Below are positions 44,614 to 52,581 of a DNA stretch of 64,000 nucleotides, piece after piece. The stretch is from Marinomonas sp. UCMA 3892 (GTDB lineage Bacteria; Pseudomonadota; Gammaproteobacteria; Pseudomonadales; Marinomonadaceae), in contig NZ_PTXN01000001.1 in NCBI RefSeq assembly GCF_012726345.1, positions 522,654 to 586,653 on the forward strand, given 5' to 3'. The position numbers were made by a program, and so were the translations under genes. Below the pieces are notes generated by a model. That model was given only the letters and a program-made list of their open reading frames with translations. It was not told the DNA's origin and did no database searches. Position 1 is the stretch's first letter, and each line of letters starts with the position of its first letter.

Positions 44614-45971
44614 TGCCGGACAGCAAGCAAGTAATATTAATTGACGACGAGCAAGCGGTTCGTATGGCAATTTCTCAGACATTACAGCTTGAAGATTTTG
44701 ATGTTATAGAGTTCGCATCGGCTCAAGGCGTGATTGAAAAGTTGTCTCTGGATTGGTCTGGCGTGATTGTAAGCGATATCAATTTGCCTGGCAAAAGTGG
44801 TTTAGAGCTGTTTGAAGAAGTTAAAAAAATTGATGCGGAAATCCCTTTTATTCTAATTACTGGCCACGGCGATATTAGCATGGCGGTGAGCGCTATTCGC
44901 GACGGTGCTTACGATTTTATTGAAAAGCCGTTTTCCAATGAAGACTTTCTTGAAGTGGTGCGTCGTGCCTCGGAAAAACGTCATTTAACCTTAGAGAACC
45001 GCAATTTACGTCTGGAATTGGTTGCGCAAAATGCGCCAGGTCCGCGGATTATCGGCAATACGCCGGGTATTCATCGTTTGCGTCAGGCGTTGTTGCATGT
45101 AGCAGATACCGGCGCGGATATTCTTATTCAAGGGGAAACAGGCACAGGCAAAGAGTTAGTGGCGCGTTACATTCACGAGCATAGCTCTCGTCGAGGTCAC
45201 ACTTTTGTGGCGATTAACTGCGGCGCAGTGCCTGATTCTATTATGGAGTCTGAATTATTTGGTCATGAAAAAGGCGCTTTTACCGATGCCAAAACACAAC
45301 GTATCGGTAAGCTTGAGCATGCCAACGGTGGAACGCTCTTCCTTGATGAAATTGAAAGTATGCCGATGTCGATGCAAATTCGCTTGTTGCGGGTGTTGGA
45401 AGAGCGTCGCTTAGAGCGTTTGGGTTCCAATACAGCGATTGATCTGGATTTGCGTATTCTGGCCGCGACCAAGGTTGACCTGAAGCAACTGAGTGAAGGC
45501 GGCACATTCCGTGAAGACTTGTATTATCGACTCAACGTGGTGCGAGTAGATATTCCACCATTACGAGAGCGAAAAGATGATATCTCTCTACTGTGGCAGC
45601 ATTTTTGTTTAGTGGCGATTGCACAATATAAGCGAGAGTCTGAGCCACTGTCGGCGGCGCGAATGCACAGCTTGTTGAGTTACGATTGGCCGGGGAACGT
45701 GCGTGAGTTACGTAACCTTGCCGAGCGTTATGTGCTGATGGGGGAAGCAGGTTCGTTTGAGTTTGATCAGATCATTATCAATGAAAATAATCCCGGGGTG
45801 ATGACGCTCCCTGAGCAGTTAGAGCGCTTTGAAAAAACTTTATTAGAACAAGAGCTGCTGCGTCAGAAAGGCTCTATTAAAGACACCATGGATGCGCTTG
45901 GTTTGCCGCGTAAAACGCTTTACGACAAGATGCGTAAATATGATTTAGATAAAGATATCTACAAACAGTAA
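44613..45971 (+). CDS. dctD: C4-dicarboxylate response regulator DctD (sigma-54 activator)
   Basis: 452 aa. The receiver domain has phosphoacceptor D55 (SDINLPG). The AAA+ domain has Walker A GETGTGKE (174-181), Walker B TLFLDEI (241-247) and EREDLYYRLN-type sensor, and a Fis-type HTH is at the end. The sigma-54 contact loop reads GAFTDA (221-226) rather than GAFTGA. Partner of DctB; the likely target is the dctPQM TRAP operon at 48.8-52.3 kb. Confidence 0.95.
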   Translation: MPDSKQVILIDDEQAVRMAISQTLQLEDFDVIEFASAQGVIEKLSLDWSGVIVSDINLPGKSGLELFEEVKKIDAEIPFILITGHGDISMAVSAIRDGAYDFIEKPFSNEDFLEVVRRASEKRHLTLENRNLRLELVAQNAPGPRIIGNTPGIHRLRQALLHVADTGADILIQGETGTGKELVARYIHEHSSRRGHTFVAINCGAVPDSIMESELFGHEKGAFTDAKTQRIGKLEHANGGTLFLDEIESMPMSMQIRLLRVLEERRLERLGSNTAIDLDLRILAATKVDLKQLSEGGTFREDLYYRLNVVRVDIPPLRERKDDISLLWQHFCLVAIAQYKRESEPLSAARMHSLLSYDWPGNVRELRNLAERYVLMGEAGSFEFDQIIINENNPGVMTLPEQLERFEKTLLEQELLRQKGSIKDTMDALGLPRKTLYDKMRKYDLDKDIYKQ

Positions 45972-46006
45972 TTAGTACTCTTCTATCTTCTATATAACTT
46001 ACAAGA

Positions 46007-46038
46007 ATGGGCGAGCAGAGATTTCTGCAGCCCATTTT
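46007..46038 (+). terminator. Probable terminator of dctBD
   Basis: ATGGGC pairs with GCCCAT, with an inner CAGA/TCTG stem, then TTTTGC. The stem is interrupted and the T-run short. Confidence 0.5.
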
Positions 46039-46081
46039 GCTATTCTTTCGACTTCATTCCTTTTGATCCCCTGTCGATTAT

Positions 46082-46840
46082 ATGGCCTTATCTGCACTGC
46101 TTTTTGACCAAGTTTCTCCGCATGTATTTACACTTCTTGTTATTGTGTCTGGACTAACGTCTTTTTTTACCGCCAGCTTTGGCGCAGGAGGTGGTGTTAT
46201 GTTGCTTGGTGTCATGGCACAAGTATTACCACCACAACTAATAATTCCGCTGCATGGTGTGGCGCAGCTTGGTTCAAATGCTGGACGCGCAGCGATGAGT
46301 TGGCGACATATTGATTGGAAACTTATTAGTACGTTTTTACCCGGAGCGATGCTGGGTGCTTTCATTGGTAGTTTTGTCTTAGTTTCTCTGCCGCCAGCTA
46401 TTATGTATCTAACGATTGCTTTATTTATCTTATATTTATGTTGGGGGCCGAAGCTTCCTAAGATGGTATTGGGTAATTGGGGAACAGCATTTGCTGGTGC
46501 TATCACTACGTTCATTACGCTTTTTGCTGGCGCAACTGGTCCATTAGTAGCAGCCTTTGTAAAGCAAATTCATGCGGATCGGTTTCGCACAGTTGCAACC
46601 TTTGCTATGGCGATGTCGTTACAGCATATTTTGAAGGTTGGGGTATTTAAGGTTGCAGGTTTTCCGTTAACAGCTTGGTTGCCTTTATTGGTATGTATGA
46701 TTATCAGCGGTGCGATTGGTACTTGGGTTGGTCTTCGAGTATTAAAACGTATGCCAGATCGTTACTTTCATCGAATTTTTAATATTGTTCTTACTTTAAT
46801 GGCGTTACGTTTAGTATGGCAGTCCTTTGCCTTACTATGA
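46082..46840 (+). CDS. TauE/SafE-family (TSUP) transporter
   Basis: A 252-aa inner-membrane protein with seven or eight helices. Family motifs are visible in FGAGGGVMLLGVMAQVLPPQLIIPLHGVAQLGSNAGR and FAGATGPLVAAFVK, the two TSUP repeats. Members export or import sulfite, sulfoacetate or other small anions; the substrate is unknown. There is no clear ribosome site before the ATG. Confidence 0.88.
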   Translation: MALSALLFDQVSPHVFTLLVIVSGLTSFFTASFGAGGGVMLLGVMAQVLPPQLIIPLHGVAQLGSNAGRAAMSWRHIDWKLISTFLPGAMLGAFIGSFVLVSLPPAIMYLTIALFILYLCWGPKLPKMVLGNWGTAFAGAITTFITLFAGATGPLVAAFVKQIHADRFRTVATFAMAMSLQHILKVGVFKVAGFPLTAWLPLLVCMIISGAIGTWVGLRVLKRMPDRYFHRIFNIVLTLMALRLVWQSFALL

Positions 46841-46860
46841 CGTTTGTAGATAGCTTGATA

Positions 46861-48621
46861 TTAGTCGCCTAAGACCAAACCTTCTCGTCTTGGGTCAGCC
46901 CCACCAAGTAAGCCGCCTTTCTCTACGACAATACCCTGTACACCAGAGTTTAAATCTTGCACAGATACTTTAAAACCCATGTCGGTTAGAGCCTTAGCGT
47001 AGGTTTCTGCTTCTGTGCCTTTTTCAAGATCGTAGGTGCCAAAGCGGTTGAGCATATTTGGCAGCGTGATGGCTTCCTGAATGTCCATGCCCCATTCAAG
47101 ATGAGCAATAAGTGTTTTTGCTACGTAGCCGATTATACGAGAACCACCTGGTGAGCCAACAACCAAATAAGGTTTGTTGTCTTTCATCACTATGGTTGGT
47201 GACATAGAAGAGCGAGGGCGTTTGCCGGGTTCTAAGCGATTGGCAATTGGGAAGCCATCTTGGTGAGATTTAAATGAAAAGTCTGTCAGTTCATTGTTTA
47301 GTAAAAAGCCATTACTCATTAAATTCGAGCCAAAACCATTTTCGATTGTGGTGGTAACTGACACAGCATTGCCGTCTTTATCTACAATAGAAATATGGCT
47401 TGTGGAAGGTAACTCGATGGCAATGTCGTTAGCTTGTTTAATTGGATGACGCCACTCAGGTTCACCAGCTTCAACGCTTTCAAGGGCTTTGCCTTTAGTA
47501 ATGAGTTTTGCACGCTCGGCTAAATAAGGTTTGTCCAATAAACCTTGTGGCATAGGTACAAAGTCTGTATCAGCTATGTAACGACCGCGATCAGCAAAGG
47601 CAAGACGCGATGCATCGCCGATGATTTGCCGCGCTTTAGGTGAGTTTGGACCTAAAGCCGCTAGATCAAATTGTTCGGTAATACCAAGAATTTGGCCGAC
47701 CGTTAATGCGCCAGAACTTGGTGGCCCCATGCCACAAATATCATATTCCTTATAAGGCAAGCACACCGGAGCTCGCTCTTTTACGCGATAGCTGAGAAAA
47801 TCTTGTTCGGATAAAACTCCTGGGTTATCTAGCGCTCCACGTACCTGAGAGACAATCTTTTTCGCAATTTGTCCTGTGTAGAATTCATCAGCTCCATACG
47901 TAGCGAGGAAGCGTAAGGTTTCATAATATTGGGCGTTTTGTAAGCGGCTACCTGCTTCAAGTGGGGTGCCATCGAGATTAAAAAAGTAGGCTTTGGTTTC
48001 TGGATAACGAGCTAAGCGCTCCTCACTGCCTTTAATCGCATCTGCTAAGCGAGGAGATACAATAAAGCCTTCTTGCGCGAGCTTAGTTGCTGGTGCTAAT
48101 AAATCTTCCCAAGGCATGGTGCCATAGCGGTCGTGCAATTCGCCCATCAATTTGACTGTGCCAGGCGTGCCGACAGAACGACCGCCAACAACGGCATCGT
48201 AGAAGGACAGTGGCTCACCATTTTCATCTTGGAAAAGTTCTGGTGTGGCTTCTTGAGGTGCTGTTTCTCGGCCATCAAATGTAGTGAGTTTTTGATTTGC
48301 TGCATCGTAATACACAACAAAAGCGCCGCCGCCTAAACCAGACGATTGAGGCTCAACTAAGCCAAGTACCATTTGTACCGCAACCAGAGCATCAATAGCA
48401 GAACCGCCAGCCTTTAACACATCGTAACCGGCTTTACTGGCTTCTGGATTGGCGGTAGCGACCATGAATTTCTGAGCGTGAGCTAGACTCTTCTTTTCGA
48501 TACCACTCGCTTCTTCTGGCGCAACGCCATCAGCTGCTTGTTCTGCAGCTATACTGAATTGACTAACGGCAAGCAAAGGAACGAGGGTTAAGGCTTGTAA
48601 CCAGCGCTTTTTTAGCATCAT
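46861..48621 (-). CDS. ggt: Gamma-glutamyltransferase (glutathione hydrolase)
   Basis: A 586-aa periplasmic N-terminal nucleophile enzyme that cleaves gamma-glutamyl bonds of glutathione. It has a signal peptide (cleavage near SIAA), glycine-rich GLGGGAFVV and an autoprocessing site before T407 in LPSTSHISIVD (usual TTHxS), which becomes the catalytic N-terminus of the small subunit. GSPGGSRI is near the end. Length is standard. It is oriented with the TRAP genes but separated by their terminator. Confidence 0.95.
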   Translation of the reverse strand: MMLKKRWLQALTLVPLLAVSQFSIAAEQAADGVAPEEASGIEKKSLAHAQKFMVATANPEASKAGYDVLKAGGSAIDALVAVQMVLGLVEPQSSGLGGGAFVVYYDAANQKLTTFDGRETAPQEATPELFQDENGEPLSFYDAVVGGRSVGTPGTVKLMGELHDRYGTMPWEDLLAPATKLAQEGFIVSPRLADAIKGSEERLARYPETKAYFFNLDGTPLEAGSRLQNAQYYETLRFLATYGADEFYTGQIAKKIVSQVRGALDNPGVLSEQDFLSYRVKERAPVCLPYKEYDICGMGPPSSGALTVGQILGITEQFDLAALGPNSPKARQIIGDASRLAFADRGRYIADTDFVPMPQGLLDKPYLAERAKLITKGKALESVEAGEPEWRHPIKQANDIAIELPSTSHISIVDKDGNAVSVTTTIENGFGSNLMSNGFLLNNELTDFSFKSHQDGFPIANRLEPGKRPRSSMSPTIVMKDNKPYLVVGSPGGSRIIGYVAKTLIAHLEWGMDIQEAITLPNMLNRFGTYDLEKGTEAETYAKALTDMGFKVSVQDLNSGVQGIVVEKGGLLGGADPRREGLVLGD

Positions 48622-48765
48622 AAAATCCTTATTGATGAAAGTGGAAACTGTCTGGTCCCATCAAAACAAAAATACGCTGCTGCGTGAAGCCATAAAATAA
48701 ACAATGATGTGATTTTAGAGAAAAGAAAACGAAAATGTCGCGTATCGTTCGTTTTGTGTAGGTAT

Positions 48766-48787
48766 AAAAAAACGCCCCGGAGGGCGC
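48766..48787 (-). terminator. Terminator of the dctPQM operon
   Basis: On the minus strand GCGCCC-TCCG-GGGCGT forms a 6-pair stem followed by T6, just past the dctM stop codon. Confidence 0.8.
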
Positions 48788-48844
48788 TAAACTTTATAAA
48801 TTTTTTGCATGTGTTGCTAAGAACACTTAGGACTAGAGGAATTG

Positions 48845-50458
48845 TTATTGAACGATTTCTGGTCCCATAATGCTGTACGGTAGCGCAGTAGATAGTGCAG
48901 GGATGTAAGTTACCATCACTAAGAACACCATCAATACTAATACGAACGGCATCGCAGCTTTCACCACTCGGGCTAAGCTCATACCCGTTATACTCGAGGT
49001 AACAAACAGGTTTAAACCAATTGGTGGCGTGATCATACCGATTTCCATGTTAACCACCATAATGATACCTAGATGAATTGGATCGACACCCAGCTCCATT
49101 GCAATAGGGAACACGATAGGAGCAACGATAACCAATAAACCTGATGGTTCCATGAACTGGCCACCAATCAACAACAAAATGTTAACGGCGATTAGGAAAG
49201 TGAACCAGTTAAAGCCAACGTCGAGCATCCATTCAGTGATTGCTTGAGGGATACGTTCTGCCGATAAGGTATGAGCAAACAACAAGGCGTTGGCGATGAT
49301 AAACATCAACATAACCGTTGTTTTAGTACCTTCTAGCATTACTTTGCGAGACTCTTCACCGAACAAAGAAGGGAAGAAGCCGCGTAGCATCATGGACAAG
49401 TTACGTCCCCAGATTGGCGTGCCTGCAGCTAAGCAAGAGCCAACAGATTCTTCTAGTTTGCTTGAACGTTTATAGACATAGAAAATAGCGATAGCAATCG
49501 AGATGATGGCGCCCCACAATGCACGATCACCGCCAGTGACGGTTTCACTGTCTGCAAAAGCGAAGAAGGACATGATCTCCCACACAAGGAAGAAAGATAC
49601 GCCATACACTGTACCGTTAAAACCAACACGGGCATGTGGTGCATCGTTATCGTTTGTCCATGTTTGGCCTTTTAAAGGACCCATGTCGCGGTAAACAAAC
49701 AAGGCAATAAACATAGAGTAAACAGCAGCAACAACCGCCGCTTCAGTTGGTGTAAATACACCACCATAAATACCACCCATGATGATTACGACTAGGAACA
49801 ATCCCCAGCCTGCTTCTTTACCACCACGAATTAGATTACCAAAACCTTTCCATTCTTCAGAAGGAAGGTTTTTGATACGAGCGACCACGTAAATCGCCAA
49901 CATCAGCATACCGCCAGCAATTAACCCAGGAATCACCCCTGCTAAGAACATACGGCCAACTGAGACGTTTACAGAAGCCGCATAGACCACCATAACGATA
50001 GAAGGCGGAATCAAAATACCCAGCGTACCTGCGTTAGCAATGATACCGGCTGCAAAGTCTTTTGAATAACCTACTTGAACCATACCTGCAATAGCAATAG
50101 TACCAATGGCTACAACGGTTGCTGGAGAAGATCCAGACAAGGCTGCGAACATCATACAAGCCAATACAGACGCCATTGCCAAGCCGCCACGGAAGTGACC
50201 AACACTGGCAATTGCGAAGTTAATTAAACGCTTCGCTACGCCACCCGTCGACATGTAAGACGAGGCAATGATGAAAAACGGGATAGCCAACAACGTATAG
50301 TGCTGACCAACCCCAAACAGAGAAATCGCGACTGACGATAATGAGTCGTGAGAGAAAAAAGCAATAAACAGTATGGACGATAAGCCCAATGAAATACCAA
50401 CCGGCAAGCCAATAAACAACAGGACGATTACTAATAAAAATAGAATGATTGATTCCAC
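48845..50458 (-). CDS. dctM: TRAP transporter large permease DctM (extended form)
   Basis: A 537-aa ion-transporter-superfamily subunit with about 14 helices, catalysing sodium-coupled dicarboxylate uptake with DctQ and DctP. The N-terminal half (SGSSPATVVAIGTIA, TLGILIPPSI, FTPTEAA) and C-terminal half (GGQFMEPSGLLVIVAPIVFPI, ITPPIGLNLFV) are canonical. Between them, residues about 258-370 form an insertion with two extra helices and hydrophilic flanks, making it about 100 residues longer than usual DctM. The start is GTG with AGGAG 7 bases before. Confidence 0.93.
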   Translation of the reverse strand: MESIILFLLVIVLLFIGLPVGISLGLSSILFIAFFSHDSLSSVAISLFGVGQHYTLLAIPFFIIASSYMSTGGVAKRLINFAIASVGHFRGGLAMASVLACMMFAALSGSSPATVVAIGTIAIAGMVQVGYSKDFAAGIIANAGTLGILIPPSIVMVVYAASVNVSVGRMFLAGVIPGLIAGGMLMLAIYVVARIKNLPSEEWKGFGNLIRGGKEAGWGLFLVVIIMGGIYGGVFTPTEAAVVAAVYSMFIALFVYRDMGPLKGQTWTNDNDAPHARVGFNGTVYGVSFFLVWEIMSFFAFADSETVTGGDRALWGAIISIAIAIFYVYKRSSKLEESVGSCLAAGTPIWGRNLSMMLRGFFPSLFGEESRKVMLEGTKTTVMLMFIIANALLFAHTLSAERIPQAITEWMLDVGFNWFTFLIAVNILLLIGGQFMEPSGLLVIVAPIVFPIAMELGVDPIHLGIIMVVNMEIGMITPPIGLNLFVTSSITGMSLARVVKAAMPFVLVLMVFLVMVTYIPALSTALPYSIMGPEIVQ

Positions 50459-50473
50459 AATGATGCTCCTGCG

Positions 50474-51151
50474 CTAGTCTTTCAAGACGTTTTGGTTTTC
50501 TTTAACAAGATCTTGTGCCTCATGGCCACTGATCAACATGTCGCGTTTGCCGCGGGCAATATCGATGAATGCTTGTAAAGAACGATAAGAAAGTAAAGCC
50601 AAGCTGATTGGTAGAACAACAAGAACTATCCAGCGGTGAACACGAGGGCGTAAACCAAACATTTCTTGTACAAATTCAGGGTAACGAAGTTCTTCTGAAC
50701 CTATGCCAATTTTGAACATTTTCAACCAATACTCGATAGCGCCACCACTAACGTCTACGCCAAGCATTGCTAGCCACGTAGAGTCTAGTAGGATAAGTCC
50801 GTAAAGCATGGCTGCTGCAGCACCAAATAAAGACAATGCTTTTGCGATGCGTTTTGGTACCGCATTTAAAACAATGTCGACACCTAGGTGAAGGTTGGTT
50901 TTAATACCGTAACTCATGCCTAATAGAATTAGCCAAGAGAAAGCCACCATGTTGAATTCAAGCGCTGCGTCCCAGCCAGTATTAAACCCATAACGAGCGA
51001 TTACCTGACCAAAGGATACCGCCATGATTGACGAAATAACGAGGATCAGTAGGTTTTCTTCAGCTCGTTCCATGACTTTTGGGAAGCGCTTTTCTAATAG
51101 CCAAAGAACAATAATAAAAATAAGTAAGTAAAGATGCGGCCAATGTGCCAT
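50474..51151 (-). CDS. dctQ: TRAP transporter small permease DctQ
   Basis: 225 aa with four membrane helices and the DctQ core FNMVAFSWLILLGMSYGIKTNLHLGVDIV. A hydrophilic insert around 135-160 and the longer C-terminus make it somewhat larger than the typical 160-200 aa. It bridges DctP and DctM. An AAGGAG ribosome site precedes the ATG, and dctM follows after 15 bases. Confidence 0.92.
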   Translation of the reverse strand: MAHWPHLYLLIFIIVLWLLEKRFPKVMERAEENLLILVISSIMAVSFGQVIARYGFNTGWDAALEFNMVAFSWLILLGMSYGIKTNLHLGVDIVLNAVPKRIAKALSLFGAAAAMLYGLILLDSTWLAMLGVDVSGGAIEYWLKMFKIGIGSEELRYPEFVQEMFGLRPRVHRWIVLVVLPISLALLSYRSLQAFIDIARGKRDMLISGHEAQDLVKENQNVLKD

Positions 51152-51276
51152 GGGGGTCTCCTTAACTAAGTGGACCAGAACAAGTTAAAGTGCAGCTTTG
51201 TGGGGTTTCTCGTAGGTTCTAGGATCAGTCGCTGATGAGAGATTGCGGACCAAGAAAGCACAGAATAAAACCACAA

Positions 51277-51300
51277 GAGCTGACCTGTTAAGGTCAGCTC
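51277..51300 (-). other. Intercistronic hairpin between dctP and dctQM
   Basis: GAGCTGACC-TGTTAA-GGTCAGCTC, a perfect 9-pair stem. It lies 20 bases beyond the dctP stop within a 168-base gap. It is probably an attenuator or mRNA stabiliser, giving more binding protein than permease. Confidence 0.7.
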
Positions 51301-51319
51301 GCTGCGGGATAAAAATAGA

Positions 51320-52312
51320 TTAAGCGCCGGCAGCAGCGTCAATCAAATCTTTACCAATGTAGCTTTCAAATTGTTGCCAAACAGGTTTCATTGTATTCAC
51401 CCATTCTTGGCGTTGCGCTGGAGTAAGTGTATTGATCTTGCCGCCAGCTTTGATTATGTTTTGACGGTTTTCTTCTTCCGCTGCTTTAACACTCAAGTTT
51501 GCTTCTTGTGTTACTTCATCCGCAATTTGAGTGAATTGAGCGCGGTCTTCTGGAGAAAGGCTCTTCAAGAATTCAGAAGATGTCATGAACAAGTAAGCCA
51601 ACAACTGATGGTTAGTATCGGTTGTGCTGTCTTGAACTTCGTAGAATTTTTGCGTGTAAATGTTAGACCAAGTGTTTTCTTGTCCGTCTACAACGCCAGT
51701 TTGTAACGCGCCGTATACTTCAGAAAACGCCATAGCTTGAGGAGATGCACCCATTGCCGCGATCATTTGTTTTGCAACATCAGACGTTTGTACGCGGAAT
51801 TTCATGCCTTTTGCGTCGCTAGGGATCAAAAGTGGTTTTTTGGCAGAAAAGTATTTCATACCAGACATCCAGTAACCTAAACCAACAAAGCCTGCGTAGT
51901 CATCCATTTCTGTTAATAGCGCTTTACCTTCTTTGGTTTTAGTAAAGCGAATTGCATGGTCCATGTCTTTAAAGATGAAAGGAAGGTCAAACACGCCATA
52001 TTTATCAGTGTAAGAACCGAACTTAGAAAGTGATGGAGCAAGCAGTTGAACGTCGCCTAAAAGTAGAGCTTCAAGTTCTTTTGAATCACCAAATAGTGTG
52101 GAGTTAGGGAAAACTTCAACACACAATTTTCCATTCATTTCTTTATTTACACGTTCTGCGAAGCTATTTGCAGCAACCACTTTAGGATGAGTGGTACCGC
52201 CAGTTACGTGGCTGAATTTTACAACGCGCTCACCTGGATCGCAGGCAGCAATCGCAGTAGTAGCAGAAAGAGCAAGTGCTAAAGATGTTAGAGCAAGGCT
52301 GATTTTTTTCAT
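51320..52312 (-). CDS. dctP: TRAP transporter binding protein DctP
   Basis: A 330-aa periplasmic C4-dicarboxylate-binding protein. The signal peptide is MKKISLALTSLALALSATTA, with a mature CDPGERVVKFSHVTGGTTHPK start. The conserved ligand-contacting stretch KGMKFRVQTSDVAKQMIAAMGASPQAMAFSEVYGALQTGVVDGQEN includes the Arg that pairs with the carboxylate. First gene of the dctPQM operon and probable target of DctBD. Confidence 0.95.
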   Translation of the reverse strand: MKKISLALTSLALALSATTAIAACDPGERVVKFSHVTGGTTHPKVVAANSFAERVNKEMNGKLCVEVFPNSTLFGDSKELEALLLGDVQLLAPSLSKFGSYTDKYGVFDLPFIFKDMDHAIRFTKTKEGKALLTEMDDYAGFVGLGYWMSGMKYFSAKKPLLIPSDAKGMKFRVQTSDVAKQMIAAMGASPQAMAFSEVYGALQTGVVDGQENTWSNIYTQKFYEVQDSTTDTNHQLLAYLFMTSSEFLKSLSPEDRAQFTQIADEVTQEANLSVKAAEEENRQNIIKAGGKINTLTPAQRQEWVNTMKPVWQQFESYIGKDLIDAAAGA

Positions 52313-52427
52313 TTTTATAAAACTCCAAAAACTGAATTATTATTGTGTACCGGTTTTTTAGCCTGATTTTTTCTGGTTTTTCGCCAGATACAGACAAAGC
52401 AAAACAGGTGGTGCTATTCATACTGTT

Positions 52428-52443
52428 TACACAATCTGTGCCA
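52428..52443 (-). promoter_or_regulatory. Weak sigma-54-like site upstream of dctP
   Basis: On the minus strand TGGCACAGATTGTGTA has a perfect -24 block (TGGCAC), but the -12 block has GT where GC is expected. It is 116 bases before the dctP start. DctD control would require such a promoter, so this is the best candidate seen, but it is imperfect. Confidence 0.3.
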
Positions 52444-52558
52444 AGTCTTTATGTTTTATTTAAGTGTTTGATTTTATTTGTAAAATTATTTTATTTGTGG
52501 TTTTTAGGCTTTATGGAAGAAGTTTAATAGGGGGGATTACACTCATAATTAAATTCTT

Positions 52559-52580
52559 AATGGGTGGTTATTCACCCATT
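52559..52580 (-). terminator. Hairpin right after tmcA
   Basis: AATGGGTG-6 bases-CACCCATT, a perfect 8-pair stem directly past the leftward tmcA stop codon. The following T-run is weak. Confidence 0.45.
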
Positions 52581-52581
52581 T

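Noticed and set aside
46078..46515. 145-aa frame opposite the TauE-like gene
   Set aside because: Antisense shadow of a clear membrane protein gene; no family features.
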